DNA from: UBA10329 sp964500205
Lineage (GTDB): Bacteria; Bacteroidota; Bacteroidia; UBA10329
DNA length: 64,000 bases
Direction: 5' to 3'
Assembly: GCA_964500205.1 (NCBI GenBank)
Contig: CAZCNS010000003.1
Coordinates: forward strand, 62,001-126,000
Made by a program: the position numbers and the translations under genes. Of the stretch, positions 51,779 to 62,600 are shown one piece after another (the stretch's first letter is position 1; the number at the start of each line of letters is the position of its first letter). The notes beneath the pieces were generated by a model. It worked only from the letters and a program-made list of their open reading frames with translations. It had not been told where the DNA came from and made no database searches.

Positions 51779-53862
51779 CAGCGTTGATCCCTTAGAATAG
51801 TAACCGAGCCGTCAAACCGCTCTTTGATACCATCACACTCGATGATATAGAAGTAGGCCCCTTCGGGCAGCGGACTGTCCTTGTAGGTGCCCTCCCAGTC
51901 GTTGAGGTACGGTTTGGCGGAGAAGACCTCATTGCCATATCGGTTGAAGACCTGAACCTTGCAGTCTGCATATTCTTCTATGTTACCTACATAAAACCGC
52001 TCGTTCTTGCCGTCACCGTTGGGTGTGAAAAGATTCACAGGCTTGAGGTTGTAATCCATCAGCACGAAGACCTGCACCTCAAGGGAGCTTTCGCAGCCAT
52101 TGCCGTCTGTTCCGGTCGCGGTATAGGTGATGTCTGAGGTGGGAGAGCTCACAGGGCTTTCGGAGAAAGGATTGTCCAAGAAGGTGTCGGAGGTCCAGAC
52201 GAAACTGCCGGCCCCAGTTACTATCAGTTGCACGCTTTCGCCTAAGCTGATGGTAGTGTCGGCAGTGATGGTGAGCACCGGCAGCGGGTTCACGGTCACA
52301 GCGATGTCCTCATGCCCACGGCAACCATTGCCATCTATGATGGTGGCGGTGTAGATGCCCGAAGTGGAAACGGTGATGGTCTTGGTCAGTTCGCCCGTGC
52401 TCCAGAGGGTGGTGACCCCTTCAGGGTTCACGTCCAGCACCACAGAACCGCCATCGCAGAACTCCAGCGGGCCATTTGCGCTGATAACTGGCTTGGGAAG
52501 ATCCCACACGTTGACAAGTTGGGAGATGGTATCGCGGCATCCGTCAGTGCTGTACGCGATCAGAGACACGTTGTAGCCGCCTGGTGCGATGTAGCCGTGA
52601 AAGGGATTGGTGGCAACGCTCACATTGGCATCATCGAAGTTCCAGAGGAAGCTTTGGATGGTGCCCCCGTTGGGTGTTGATGTGTTGCCGAACGAGCTCT
52701 GCTCACCGATGCACACCTCTGTGAAGGTGAAGTTGGCGGTTGGTGCGGGTCTTACTGTCACTTCTTGCGTCAGGGAGGCCACACAGCCGAAGGAGGTGGT
52801 CCCCGTCAGAGTTACGGGGAAAGTCCCGCTGTTCTGAAAGGTGAATGATGGCGCGGTTTGCTGTGACGAACCGAACGCCCCGAAAGCCCACTGGTAATTG
52901 ATGGTGCCCACCACATTGCCCGTGAAATTGTTGAACTGCACAGGCTCAGCTTGACAGACGGTGTTGTAGCTGAAGTTGATGTAAGGGTAGGGGGCAATGG
53001 TCACCAGTTGGAAGGTATCTGCCACGCAACCTTGGTCGGAGGTCACGCGAAGACCGATCTGGTAATTGCCATCACTGATGAACTGCTGCGTCACGGTGAC
53101 CTCATCTGCATCATCAAAAAGACCGTTGCCATTGAGTTCCCAAGCGTAGCTGGTGATCTGTCCACCGTCCACATTGGCGGTGGCGGTCAATACGGTCTCA
53201 TCTCCAAGGCAGACATTCTGGGCCGAAAGCGACACGGTGGGCTGGGGGTCCACCACCACAGTCTCGGTGGTGGTGCTCACACATCCTTGGTCGCTCACCA
53301 CGCGCAGCCCTACGATATGCGGGCCTACATCCGCGAACAGATGGCTGATGCTCACACCCTCTGAATCATCGAACTGGCCATCGTTATCGAGGTCCCATTG
53401 ATGCAAGACCATCTCTCCTGACGAGATGGTCGAAGTACTGGTGAGCTGCATCAGTTCGCTCTTGCACACATTAGGGGCTGTGATGTCTGCCAATGGAGCA
53501 GGGTTCACATTCACCAGCTTGTAGCGTACCACCACGCTGCCCTGGTCCGTTGTGATGCGCAGCCCAATCTGAAAAGTCCCCGAATTCGGGAAAGTGTAGT
53601 TGACCACTGGCCCTGTCTCATCACCGAAAATCCCATTTGCATCCAAATCCCATTCCCAAAGCACAATCGTTTCTCCACCAGATGCCGCGCTGGTGCTGGA
53701 GAAGGTGCTCTGAGCACCGAAGCAGACCGCATCTGCCGTGAAGTCTGCCGTGTTGGCATGAGTGGTCATCGCAAGCAGCCAGAGGCTGAGAACGGATAAT
53801 GGTCGCAAAATCATTTTCATGCTAAAGGTCATTAATGAGGAAAGGCCCGAAAGGACGATCAT
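51778..53862 (-). CDS. PKD-repeat protein with CHU_C domain, likely partner of the PorP/SprF protein
   Basis: The frame begins at the ATG at 53862, overlapping the stop of the upstream gene (TGATG); a better signal peptide starts at the ATG at 53820 (MKMILRPLSVLSLWLLAMTT). The 694-residue product has about five PKD-like domains (SSTSAASGGETIVLWEWDLD, INYQWAFGAFG, SFLWNFDDANVS), an Ig-like repeat and a final CHU_C domain (LFTPNGDGKNERFYVGN, VFNRYGNEVFSAK, GAYFYIIECDG). It overlaps the porP/sprF-like gene by one base. In Flavobacterium, type B substrates need an adjacent SprF-like protein, so these two are a likely secretion pair. Confidence 0.9.
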   Translation of the reverse strand: MIVLSGLSSLMTFSMKMILRPLSVLSLWLLAMTTHANTADFTADAVCFGAQSTFSSTSAASGGETIVLWEWDLDANGIFGDETGPVVNYTFPNSGTFQIGLRITTDQGSVVVRYKLVNVNPAPLADITAPNVCKSELMQLTSTSTISSGEMVLHQWDLDNDGQFDDSEGVSISHLFADVGPHIVGLRVVSDQGCVSTTTETVVVDPQPTVSLSAQNVCLGDETVLTATANVDGGQITSYAWELNGNGLFDDADEVTVTQQFISDGNYQIGLRVTSDQGCVADTFQLVTIAPYPYINFSYNTVCQAEPVQFNNFTGNVVGTINYQWAFGAFGSSQQTAPSFTFQNSGTFPVTLTGTTSFGCVASLTQEVTVRPAPTANFTFTEVCIGEQSSFGNTSTPNGGTIQSFLWNFDDANVSVATNPFHGYIAPGGYNVSLIAYSTDGCRDTISQLVNVWDLPKPVISANGPLEFCDGGSVVLDVNPEGVTTLWSTGELTKTITVSTSGIYTATIIDGNGCRGHEDIAVTVNPLPVLTITADTTISLGESVQLIVTGAGSFVWTSDTFLDNPFSESPVSSPTSDITYTATGTDGNGCESSLEVQVFVLMDYNLKPVNLFTPNGDGKNERFYVGNIEEYADCKVQVFNRYGNEVFSAKPYLNDWEGTYKDSPLPEGAYFYIIECDGIKERFDGSVTILRDQR

Positions 53863-56800
53863 CAACGGACAATGGTGAATCTCGCCAACGAGCGCTCTGA
53901 TGCCGAATGGAGGGTGAGGATGTACATGCCCTGTCCCAGTGCTGAGACATCAAGCACTATCCGACCCTGGGCTTTGACGGTTGAAACAGCCACAGACATC
54001 ACCCGCTGTCCTGCGATGGAGTGTATCTCCAGCATCCCCTCACCACTGAAGCCGCTTCCGGGGACCACATGGAGCAGGTCGCTTGCCGGGTTGGGATAGG
54101 GCGATGGCATCGTGCCTTCTGGATCATCCATACCGATGGTCAGCGTGTTCACGGTGCGTGTCCGAGTGCGTGTGCCGCAGTCATTGGTAGCAGCAAGTGT
54201 AGCCGTGTAGAAACCGGGCACTGCATAGAAATGTACAGGACTGAACTCTGTACTTGAAATCCCGTCACCGAATGTCCACAGGTAAGAGTCTGCGAACTGA
54301 GAGGTGTTGTTGAAGAACACCGCTTCTCCAGAGAGCACCCAGTTGAATTCGGGCTCAGGTATGGGGTAAAGGAATGGAAGTGTGACCTCTGTGCTCACGG
54401 TGCATCCGTTGGCATCGGCCATTTCCAGAATGTAAGTGCCGTTGGTGAGCTCGGAGAATGTCCCTAAGGACTGAGGAAGGCCACCACTGAGAGAGAAGGT
54501 GAAACCTCCGACCCCGCCATCTCCCGAAGCCTCGATCTGCCCCGTGAAGGTGCCAGAACATTCTACGCCCACAATATTGTTCACGGTGAGCTCAAGCGCA
54601 GGCGGTGCGGTCAGCAAGAGGGTCTCAGAGGCTACGCAGCCATTGGCGTCCCTTACCGTTACTGTGACCTCACCCACACCGAGCCCGATGATGATGGAGG
54701 GCGTCTGGAAATTGATGCCGTCCACACTGTACTGATAGCCGTCTCCAGGAGTTCCACCATTGGCAACTATCGTCACGGATCCATTGGTTGAAAGACCGCA
54801 CGTAGGATCGCTTACCAGTGTTTGAGAGATGGTCACAGGTGCAGCAGGTGCGGTAACCTCAACAGTGGTCTGCGCCTGACAGCCATTGATGTCCTGTACG
54901 AAGTAGTTGTAGGTTCCGGCTGCCAGTCCGCTGAAGGTCGGGGAGCCTTGAAAGACCACACCGTTAGCAGAATACGCGTAGGTAGGCGTGCCTCCATCTG
55001 CCGACAAGGTTACGGAGCCAGTGGCGTCACCCGTGCAGAGCACTGGAGAGGAGCTGCCAGAGAGACTGATGGCCGCTTGAGGCTGGGAGACAGTTGCGGA
55101 TTCAGACACCTCGCAGCCGTTGGCATCGCGCACGATCAGCGTGTAAGTTCCCGCTGCAAGCGATGTCACGCTGGCCTGTGTGGTGAAAGAGTTCCCTCCG
55201 TTGAAAGAGTAGGTATAGGGCGTTGTGCCACCGCTTGCCGTAATGGTTGCCGTGCCAGTGCTTTGGCCGAAGCACAGCACAGGCGCTGTGGTAGTGCTGA
55301 TGGCCACCTGCGTGGGCTGGGTCACGTTCACAGACACCGAGGCGAGGCAGTTGTTCGCATCCCGGGCCGTCAAGGTGTAGCTGCCTGCCACCAAGCCATT
55401 GAACTGGCCGCTGCCTTGGAATGCGGACCCGTCCAAGCTGTACTGATAGGGTCCTGTGCCCGAGGCGGCTGCAACCTGAACCGTGCCGTTTGGCTGGCTA
55501 TTGCAAAGAGCATTGGTGCTGCCCACTACTGAGACCTGAAGCACTCCCGGCTGGGTGATGGTTACGTTGAGTGGGGTCTCGCAGCCGTTGGCATCGCGCA
55601 CCACGATGGTCTTCTGACCGGCCGATAGGCCAGTGAAGGTATTCGACTCACCGAAGAAACCGCCTTCGATGTTATACAAGTAAGGTTGGGTACCTCCGGC
55701 AGCTATTACGTTCACCGAGCCTGAATTGTCACCGTTACAGAGTAGATTGCTTGATGCGGCAAGTTGTAGGGTCAATACGGCAGGCTCTTCAATGGTGTAA
55801 AACTGTGTGGACTCACTGCAACCATTGGCATCTACTGCTTCTACGAAATAATCCCCCGCTTCAAGCCCTGTGAAAAGGCCGCTGGACTGGAAAGCCCCTC
55901 CAGAAAGGGAATAGGTGTAGGGCGCGGTTCCTCCGTTGGCGGCTATCTCCAGTGCTCCGGTGCTGTTTCCGTTGCAGGTGAGGTTGGTAAAGGTGGGTTC
56001 TTCTACCGACACTGGGGCAGAGGGCTGGCTTACCGTTACGGTTCCGGTTCCTTCGCATCCGAACTCGTCCACCACATCCACGGTGTAGCTGCCAGAAGCA
56101 ATGCCATTGAACAGGAATTGATTGGTCACCGCTGCGCCACCGTTGATACTTACATCCCAGAAATCGGCAACAGGCGGGATGGGCTGCACAAAGATGCTAC
56201 CGGTGGTTCCACCGAAACAGAGGGCAGCAGTGGGTTCAAGCGTGAACTGTGGGTTACGGTAAACCTCAACTTGCTGCGAGAGGCTTGCCACGCATGATTG
56301 TGGGGAGGTCACCGTCAGTGTCACAGTATAGAATCCTTCTGCGGCATAAGTTTTTGTTGGATTCGCGAGTACCGAGGAGTTATTATCTCCGAAATCCCAG
56401 GAATAGCTTCCGGCAGACGAACCGTTGGTGAAGGCAATGGATGCACCAGCGCATGCGTCATCAAAATCAAATGCCACGGTTGGAAGTCCGATCACGTTGA
56501 CAGCGTTGCTGACCGAGGACTGACAGCCACCTGGTGCGGTCACGGTAAGCGTGGTGGTGTAAGTGCCGCTGGCAGCGTAGGTGTATGAAGGATTCTGGTC
56601 GGTAGATGTTTCACCGTCACCGAAGCTCCAAGCATAGGAGAGGCCCGTGCCGAAGCTCAGGTCATTGAATTGGGTGGCGTTGCCCTCGCAAACAGAGCTG
56701 GAGCTGAACTGCGCCTGAGGGAGCGCACTCACCGTTGCAGTCTTCTGAATGGTGTTGGTGCATCCGTTGTCTGTGGTAGCGGTCAGGGTCACGGTGAAGA

Positions 56801-58703
56801 TGCCGGACGTGGCGTAGGTGTAGGTTGGCGATACGGCAGTGCTGACCGGGCTTCCATCACCGAAATTCCATGTGTAATTCACGGTTCCTGTATAGCCCGG
56901 GTCGATGATGCTCTCGTTCACGAATGCACTCTCCAGACCAAGGCAAACCGGTGCCACCGAGAAGTCGGCTGTGGGGCCGGGGGTTACGGTAACGGTCTGC
57001 GTGATGGCATCAACGCATCCCTCACCCGAAACGACCGTCAGCGTCACATCATAATCGCCACCCACCGGGTACTGATAGATGGGGTTCACTTGGGTCACAG
57101 GACCGCTTCCGTCCCCAAAGTCGTAGCTGTGGCTGATGATGTTGTAACCGGTCAGGATGGTCGATGTGCTGTTGAAGAACATCGCTTCTGCCACGCAAGC
57201 GGGGGTAAATGTGAACCCTGCAACCGGACGGGCATTCACAGTCACAGTGAAACTGCAAGTGGCGGTATTGCCTCCGTCATCGGTGATCAGGTAGGCGATG
57301 GTTGTGGTGCCCACTGGGAAAACATCACCAGAAACGAGGCCGCTGCCATCGGTGCGAGTTATCACGAAGTTGCAATTGTCGCTTCCAACGGGAGCAGGAA
57401 AGGCCACCTGAGCACCGCTGTTGTCCGTGGCACACACTGTGATGTCTGCTGGGCACGTAATCTGCGGGTCGATGTCATCTACCACAGTTACAATGGCCGT
57501 GCAGGTCGAAGTGTTGCCGTTGACGTCCTCGACAGTGAGGGTGACAGTGTTGTCTCCGATGTTTGAACAGTCGAAATCCTCCTGACTGACACTGATACCT
57601 GCTATGCCGCAAGCATCGTTGGAACCATTGTTCACCATTGCGGCAGTGATGCTGCCCTGACCAAGCGCATTGAGCACCACGGTCACGTCCTGACACAAAG
57701 CAACCGGATTCACATCATCTGCCACATCAACCTGCACATTGCACGTGGCAGTGTTCAGAGCAACGTCCGTTATTGTGAGCGTAACGGTCTGCGCTGCACC
57801 GATGTCAGAGCAATCAAAAGCGGTCTTGGACAAGGCAAGGGAGAAGCCGCAGTTGTCCGCGCTTCCCGCATCCACCTCGGCAATGGTAAGCGTTCCATCC
57901 CCGGCCGCATCCAGAAAAACGGTCAATGGTCCAGCTACGCATGAGGCAGTGGGGTCAATGTTGTCCTCCACCGAGATCTCGGAGACGCAGATCTCCGTAT
58001 TCCCCAATCGGTCTGTCAATGTGAGCGTGACGTCCACCGTACCAAGGTCATCGCAATCAAAAGCATTCTCGGAAAGCGTGAATCCCACAACACCGCTCGG
58101 TGCGGTGCTTCCATTGTCGATGGATGGCCGTTGGAGCATCCGAGTACTGAAGATGAGGTCAACGTTCTGCCCTGCAAAATTCACGTTGCTTCCTTCGCTC
58201 CTTCCTCCGGGATAGGGGTTCGCCTGTATGCCGCGCGGGGTGAAGGTTCCGGTCACCACCGAGATCTCGAAGGTGTATAGTTGCGATGCGGTAACGTCAA
58301 CCGTGGCAAGGATCTCAAATGTGTTCGTGCCGTTGAAAAGTGCCGCCACCGGCTGGCTGTGAAGTAGTGCGCCCCCTGTTCCTTCACCCTCGAAAACCCG
58401 CAGTTGGATGCCGGTCGGGGAGGAGGGAGCGTTCATATCCACAGTTATGCGCTCAAGGATACCCGACACGTTGGGAGTGAACGACTGCCAGACCAAATTG
58501 GTATTGTAGGCGGCATTGGATGTCCCTGGAACAAGGACATCGGTTTGCGGGCTGAAAACCAAGGCGTCCGGCAGCGAGGCATTGCCATTGGCATCAAGTT
58601 GCACAGTAGCATTCTGACACTGAGCTACCTGAGCCCGTGAATCGGTGAACGATGCTGCCAGTATGAGACTTGGAATCAGCGTTCTGAGTAGAGTTCTTTT
58701 CAT
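53862..58703 (-). CDS. Giant SprB-repeat surface protein with T9SS type A sorting domain
   Basis: A 1613-residue protein with a signal peptide (MKRTLLRTLIPSLILAASFT). Domain order: an N-terminal jelly-roll-like domain (about 40-190), then three HYR-like repeats with DNCG/DACG and CQDVTVVLNALGQGS (about 200-400). A classical HYR domain follows (ITCPADITVCATDNSGAQV). About five PKD domains (about 490-850; SHSYDFGDGSG, YTWNFGDGSP, YAWSFGDGET, YSWDFGDNNS) precede about nine SprB repeats (about 880-1450; LSCNGDNSGSVNVIAAGGTQ-type). A last PKD domain leads to a type A sorting domain (PSPYPNPASDLLHVV...GQGMYILTL). SprB is the mobile gliding adhesin, so this may be a motility or attachment adhesin. 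It is the first gene of the block. Confidence 0.92.
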   Translation of the reverse strand: MKRTLLRTLIPSLILAASFTDSRAQVAQCQNATVQLDANGNASLPDALVFSPQTDVLVPGTSNAAYNTNLVWQSFTPNVSGILERITVDMNAPSSPTGIQLRVFEGEGTGGALLHSQPVAALFNGTNTFEILATVDVTASQLYTFEISVVTGTFTPRGIQANPYPGGRSEGSNVNFAGQNVDLIFSTRMLQRPSIDNGSTAPSGVVGFTLSENAFDCDDLGTVDVTLTLTDRLGNTEICVSEISVEDNIDPTASCVAGPLTVFLDAAGDGTLTIAEVDAGSADNCGFSLALSKTAFDCSDIGAAQTVTLTITDVALNTATCNVQVDVADDVNPVALCQDVTVVLNALGQGSITAAMVNNGSNDACGIAGISVSQEDFDCSNIGDNTVTLTVEDVNGNTSTCTAIVTVVDDIDPQITCPADITVCATDNSGAQVAFPAPVGSDNCNFVITRTDGSGLVSGDVFPVGTTTIAYLITDDGGNTATCSFTVTVNARPVAGFTFTPACVAEAMFFNSTSTILTGYNIISHSYDFGDGSGPVTQVNPIYQYPVGGDYDVTLTVVSGEGCVDAITQTVTVTPGPTADFSVAPVCLGLESAFVNESIIDPGYTGTVNYTWNFGDGSPVSTAVSPTYTYATSGIFTVTLTATTDNGCTNTIQKTATVSALPQAQFSSSSVCEGNATQFNDLSFGTGLSYAWSFGDGETSTDQNPSYTYAASGTYTTTLTVTAPGGCQSSVSNAVNVIGLPTVAFDFDDACAGASIAFTNGSSAGSYSWDFGDNNSSVLANPTKTYAAEGFYTVTLTVTSPQSCVASLSQQVEVYRNPQFTLEPTAALCFGGTTGSIFVQPIPPVADFWDVSINGGAAVTNQFLFNGIASGSYTVDVVDEFGCEGTGTVTVSQPSAPVSVEEPTFTNLTCNGNSTGALEIAANGGTAPYTYSLSGGAFQSSGLFTGLEAGDYFVEAVDANGCSESTQFYTIEEPAVLTLQLAASSNLLCNGDNSGSVNVIAAGGTQPYLYNIEGGFFGESNTFTGLSAGQKTIVVRDANGCETPLNVTITQPGVLQVSVVGSTNALCNSQPNGTVQVAAASGTGPYQYSLDGSAFQGSGQFNGLVAGSYTLTARDANNCLASVSVNVTQPTQVAISTTTAPVLCFGQSTGTATITASGGTTPYTYSFNGGNSFTTQASVTSLAAGTYTLIVRDANGCEVSESATVSQPQAAISLSGSSSPVLCTGDATGSVTLSADGGTPTYAYSANGVVFQGSPTFSGLAAGTYNYFVQDINGCQAQTTVEVTAPAAPVTISQTLVSDPTCGLSTNGSVTIVANGGTPGDGYQYSVDGINFQTPSIIIGLGVGEVTVTVRDANGCVASETLLLTAPPALELTVNNIVGVECSGTFTGQIEASGDGGVGGFTFSLSGGLPQSLGTFSELTNGTYILEMADANGCTVSTEVTLPFLYPIPEPEFNWVLSGEAVFFNNTSQFADSYLWTFGDGISSTEFSPVHFYAVPGFYTATLAATNDCGTRTRTRTVNTLTIGMDDPEGTMPSPYPNPASDLLHVVPGSGFSGEGMLEIHSIAGQRVMSVAVSTVKAQGRIVLDVSALGQGMYILTLHSASERSLARFTIVR

Positions 58704-58743
58704 GGTCTGATGTTCAAAGGCGAGTGTCCTGAAAACGGCTGCA

Positions 58744-58750
58744 AAGTAGC
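58744..58750 (-). promoter_or_regulatory. Possible -7 box (TACTTTG) for the giant-protein operon
   Basis: On the minus strand TACTTTG lies about 40 bp before the ATG of the 1613-residue gene. It is one base short of the TAnnTTTG consensus and I see no clear -33 element. It is a candidate only. Confidence 0.3.
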
Positions 58751-58815
58751 AAAATGCAGGGCGAACCTCGGGTAGTGACCGATAAAGCTAAAAGTGTTGT
58801 CGATGAACGGCAATC

Positions 58816-59358
58816 CTACCACTCGCAGCCTGTCATCACGGTGTAGCCTAACAGCCCGCTTCCGAACTGGTAGGTTACCGAGTCGCCCATGGGAAATCGG
58901 TCCACAGGAAAACGCCTGATGCGGTAGAATTCATCGTAGGCACCATTTTCCAGAAAAATGACGGCCCATGCATTGTCCGCCTGCACACTGACCACGTGGT
59001 GCCTTTCAATATAGGGTTCGTGAAAACTTCTGTTCACCGTGAGCAGGGTCGCCATGAACAAAGGTGTCAATCCGAAGATGCTGATGATGAGTCCGTCAGT
59101 GAAGTCAAGATGAAGTTTGTCCTTGCTCAAGTGCAGCGCCACGAACGATGCTGCCCAGAAAAAAAGCATCCATCGACTGGCGGTCATCAGGCTCATGAGC
59201 GTGACCTCCAGTTGAATGTAGATGACACCAACATTGATGAATACAAGCGGGATCACCAGCCAAAGTAACCACTCGGGTAGCCCTGTTAAATTGGGTGCTT
59301 GAGGAATAACCGAAGCACTCTCAGACGACCATTTTCGGAGCGAAGGAAGCAATTTCAC
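58816..59358 (-). CDS. Small polytopic membrane protein, hypothetical
   Basis: A 180-residue protein with a GTG start (MKLLPSLRKWSSESASVIPQ). After a polar N-terminus there are three hydrophobic segments: WLLWLVIPLVFINVGVIYIQ (about 30-50), MLFFWAASFVALHL (about 64-78) and LIISIFGLTPLFMATLL (about 89-106). A ~70-residue beta-rich tail (HHVVSVQADNAWAVIFLENG, YRIRRFPVDRFP) probably faces outside the membrane. I do not recognise the family. It is separated by 110 bp from the giant-protein block on the same strand and by an AT-rich gap from the divergent gene to its right. Confidence 0.75.
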   Translation of the reverse strand: MKLLPSLRKWSSESASVIPQAPNLTGLPEWLLWLVIPLVFINVGVIYIQLEVTLMSLMTASRWMLFFWAASFVALHLSKDKLHLDFTDGLIISIFGLTPLFMATLLTVNRSFHEPYIERHHVVSVQADNAWAVIFLENGAYDEFYRIRRFPVDRFPMGDSVTYQFGSGLLGYTVMTGCEW

Positions 59359-59621
59359 AAATGCTTGTCTTTAGTCTGGAATTACTTTGGGATTGAAGGT
59401 TTTTTACTGCTCAAATTATTGTTAATAAATTAATTAATCCGCAATTCATTGGTTTGGGAGTGTAATTATTGAATTGAATTAGGAAAAGCGTCTATAAATG
59501 GTTGTAAAAAATTATTTATCAGCGATTTAATTGTATGGTATCATGCTTAGGAACGTAATTTATCCCGATATGATTGTAACGTATCCACGACAAGGCGCAT
59601 CTTCCTTTGTGTCGCTCACAA
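59359..59621. promoter_or_regulatory. AT-rich divergent intergenic region
   Basis: The 263 bp between the membrane-protein gene and the rightward giant gene are markedly AT-rich (AATTATTGTTAATAAATTAA and similar). The gap presumably carries both promoters. I cannot place a good TAnnTTTG box on either strand. Confidence 0.4.
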
Positions 59622-59633
59622 ATGTCGGGACTC

Positions 59634-62600
59634 ATGCGTATACTGCTTTCACTGCTTGTTTTTCTCGGAATGATGTCATCTGCGACCGCCCAGCAGCGGT
59701 GGCTCAACCGTGGCGGTGGCACGGGAAATGACGAGGTGCATGACATGGTGCGCGATGACGAGGGCAACTTCTATGTCACGGGGTACTTCTCCTTCGGGGG
59801 GCAGTTCGGGTCGCAGTCACTCGCAGCAGCGGGCAGCACCGATGTGCTGGTGGCGAAGGTCAACGGCAGCACGGGGCAGTTCATCTGGGCCAAGGCGTTC
59901 GGAGGCGCGGGCGCGGACGCGGGCATCTCCATCGCTACGCTGCAGGGTGGAGGAATAGCGGTCACGGGCTTCTTCGAGGGGCAGGCATCCTTCGGCACAC
60001 AGGAGGTGAGCGCGGTGGCGGGTTCGCAGGACATTTTCGTGCTGCGGCTGGACAATGACGGCAACGTGCTCTGGGTGCGCACTGGCGGTGGCCCCGACTC
60101 GGACATCCCCTACGGCATCGCGGCCGACAATGACGGCAACATCTTGACAACAGGCTCCTTCAAGGGCGCGGCCAACTTCAGCGGGCAGGCCATGACCAGC
60201 GTCATCGACCCCATTCTCGAAGAGCCGTCCTATGACATCTACATATTGAAATACGGTGCGCAGGGGGCTTTTCAATGGGGGTTGCAAGGTGCTGCGGAGT
60301 ACGAGGACCGTGGCATGGCCATCGCTACGGGGCTGGACGGCAGCATTTTCGTGGCGGGGCAGTTCTCAGACACCATCACCTTCAATCAGACCTACAACAA
60401 CGGCATGTACAATGCGGGCTTCCTGATGCGCCTCGCGCCAGATGGCACCGAACAGTGGCTTACACGCTTCGGTGCTACTATGTGTCTGCCAAGATCCATG
60501 AAGGTGGATAACGCAGGCAGGATTTATCTGACCGGTGATTTCCTCGGCAACATGGCCGTGTTCGGCTCGCAGACCGTCACAGCCACCAACCCGTACACGA
60601 GAAAGGTGTTCCTCGCCCGCTTCGATGGGGACGGTGACGCGGACTGGATCAGCACCCTCGGTTCGGACAATCAGCTCACATCGCAGAAGGTAGCACTGGA
60701 CACTGACGGTGCGCCCTACATCGCGGGCGACTTCAAGTGCTCGTTCTCTGAGTTGACGGATGTGCACGCCCCCGGGGTTTTCCAGAGCGTGGGGTTCAGG
60801 GATGTGTTCACCGCCAAGTTCAGCGTGGACGGAGAGCGGCTGCGGGAGCATCACATGGGCGGCCCGCGTGACGACCGTGCTGGCGGACTTGCCCTGCGCG
60901 GGGTGGACAGGCCAGTGGTGGCGGGAGGTTTTCAGGCCACTTTCAATGTACCGAATGTCGCTTCCTCCTTCCTTATAGTGGATGAACAGAATGAGGAGTT
61001 CGGCCATGTGAACCCGGCAACGCTCGATTATTGCGGTGATGGCAATTATGGCAGCTTCGTCAGCGTGGTGTCGGCAGGTCAGCGTGACGTTTTCATCACC
61101 GATGGATATGATGCCTCGCGCCAACCTTACGACTATTTCAGACGGACGGGGGATGTCTGTGACCGCGACTATCTGAGTCCCCTCATTAACAATGGAGCGA
61201 CCACCGCTGCGGGCTGCGACTCGGTCTGGATTCAAATCGGAACGCGTACCGACCAGGCCTCACGCATCGGGCCGCTGCACCATTTCAATTGGTCGAACGG
61301 GCTCAACGGGCCAGAGGAGACCTCTTTCTGGGTGACGACATCGCAACTGCTCACCGTGGAGACCACAAGGTTGGACGGCTGCCGCATTTTCCACGACACC
61401 ATTGACGTGACCGTTTACCTGTCCGCCACAGCACCACTTGTGAGCGATAATGCAGGTTTTAACGAGGCAACACCCCCCAATGCCTCGCCCATCTTCGTCT
61501 GCCATCCCGATTCGGTGATGTTGTGGGGCGTGGACATGCAGCCCAACCACACCTACTACTGGACAACCCCGTCCGGTCAGGTCAATACAGACACACTCAC
61601 TCTGACGGAGACGGCCACGGTACACCGCGTGGCACTGTCGGACGGGGGATGCTCCAGCTCGAACGAGGTGGTGGTGATGATCGATGATTTCGCGAATGAG
61701 GAGCCCATCGACCCGCACATGCTCATCTACGACCAGTTCGGTGAACTTTTCTGGGACGACACGATGCACGTCTGCCGCTTGGACGAGATCTCAGTCCGGG
61801 TTTTCGACAGTCTGGAGGTATCCGGTAATGGATTCATACTGCCGTACATGGATTATGCGTGGCAGGTGACGCCCACTGGGGTGTTGAACCTTATCGCCAT
61901 GTCCTCCTCGCAGAATTATCGCTGGTACAGCGTTGAGCAGTCGGGCTGGGTCACCATTTCGGTCACCGTCACCGACCATTGCAACGAGGAATATCCATCC
62001 TATCAGTTGTCGAGGACATTCTACCTCAACATGGCCGACTGGTCTAACAACCCACAGGTCAGCGGCCCGAGTGACATTTGCCCTGGTGACACGGTGACCC
62101 TCACTGCAAGCGGAGGGCAGACTTACGCTTGGAGCGGGCCAGGAGTGGTTGCACCGAACACAGGGAGTTCTGTGAGCGTGGTTACTGGTGGGGACTATCA
62201 GTTGCATTCTACCGTGGAGACGGAGGAAGGCTGTGTGAATCAGACCACTGTCACGTTCAACCTGCCCATCCGTTCCGCCCCGCAGATCACTATGGATCCG
62301 TTCAACGGCATCATCTGCCCCTACGATTCCGTGCTAATGACCATGCCAGCGGGCAGTGACTTCCAGTGGATCGGGCCTGACGGAGGGGTCATCGGCACCT
62401 CGCAGTCGGTGCATGGACAGGTGGCGGGGCCGTACTACGGGCTGATGACCGACCCCACGGGTTGCGCGCTGGTGAGCGACATCGTGGAACTGGCCGAATA
62501 CACCTCGCCCTATATCGTGGCCGAACCATCGCTGCAACTCTGCGAGGGGCAGACCATCACGTTGGAGGTCTTTGCTAATGACGGATCTATCCTCAACTGG

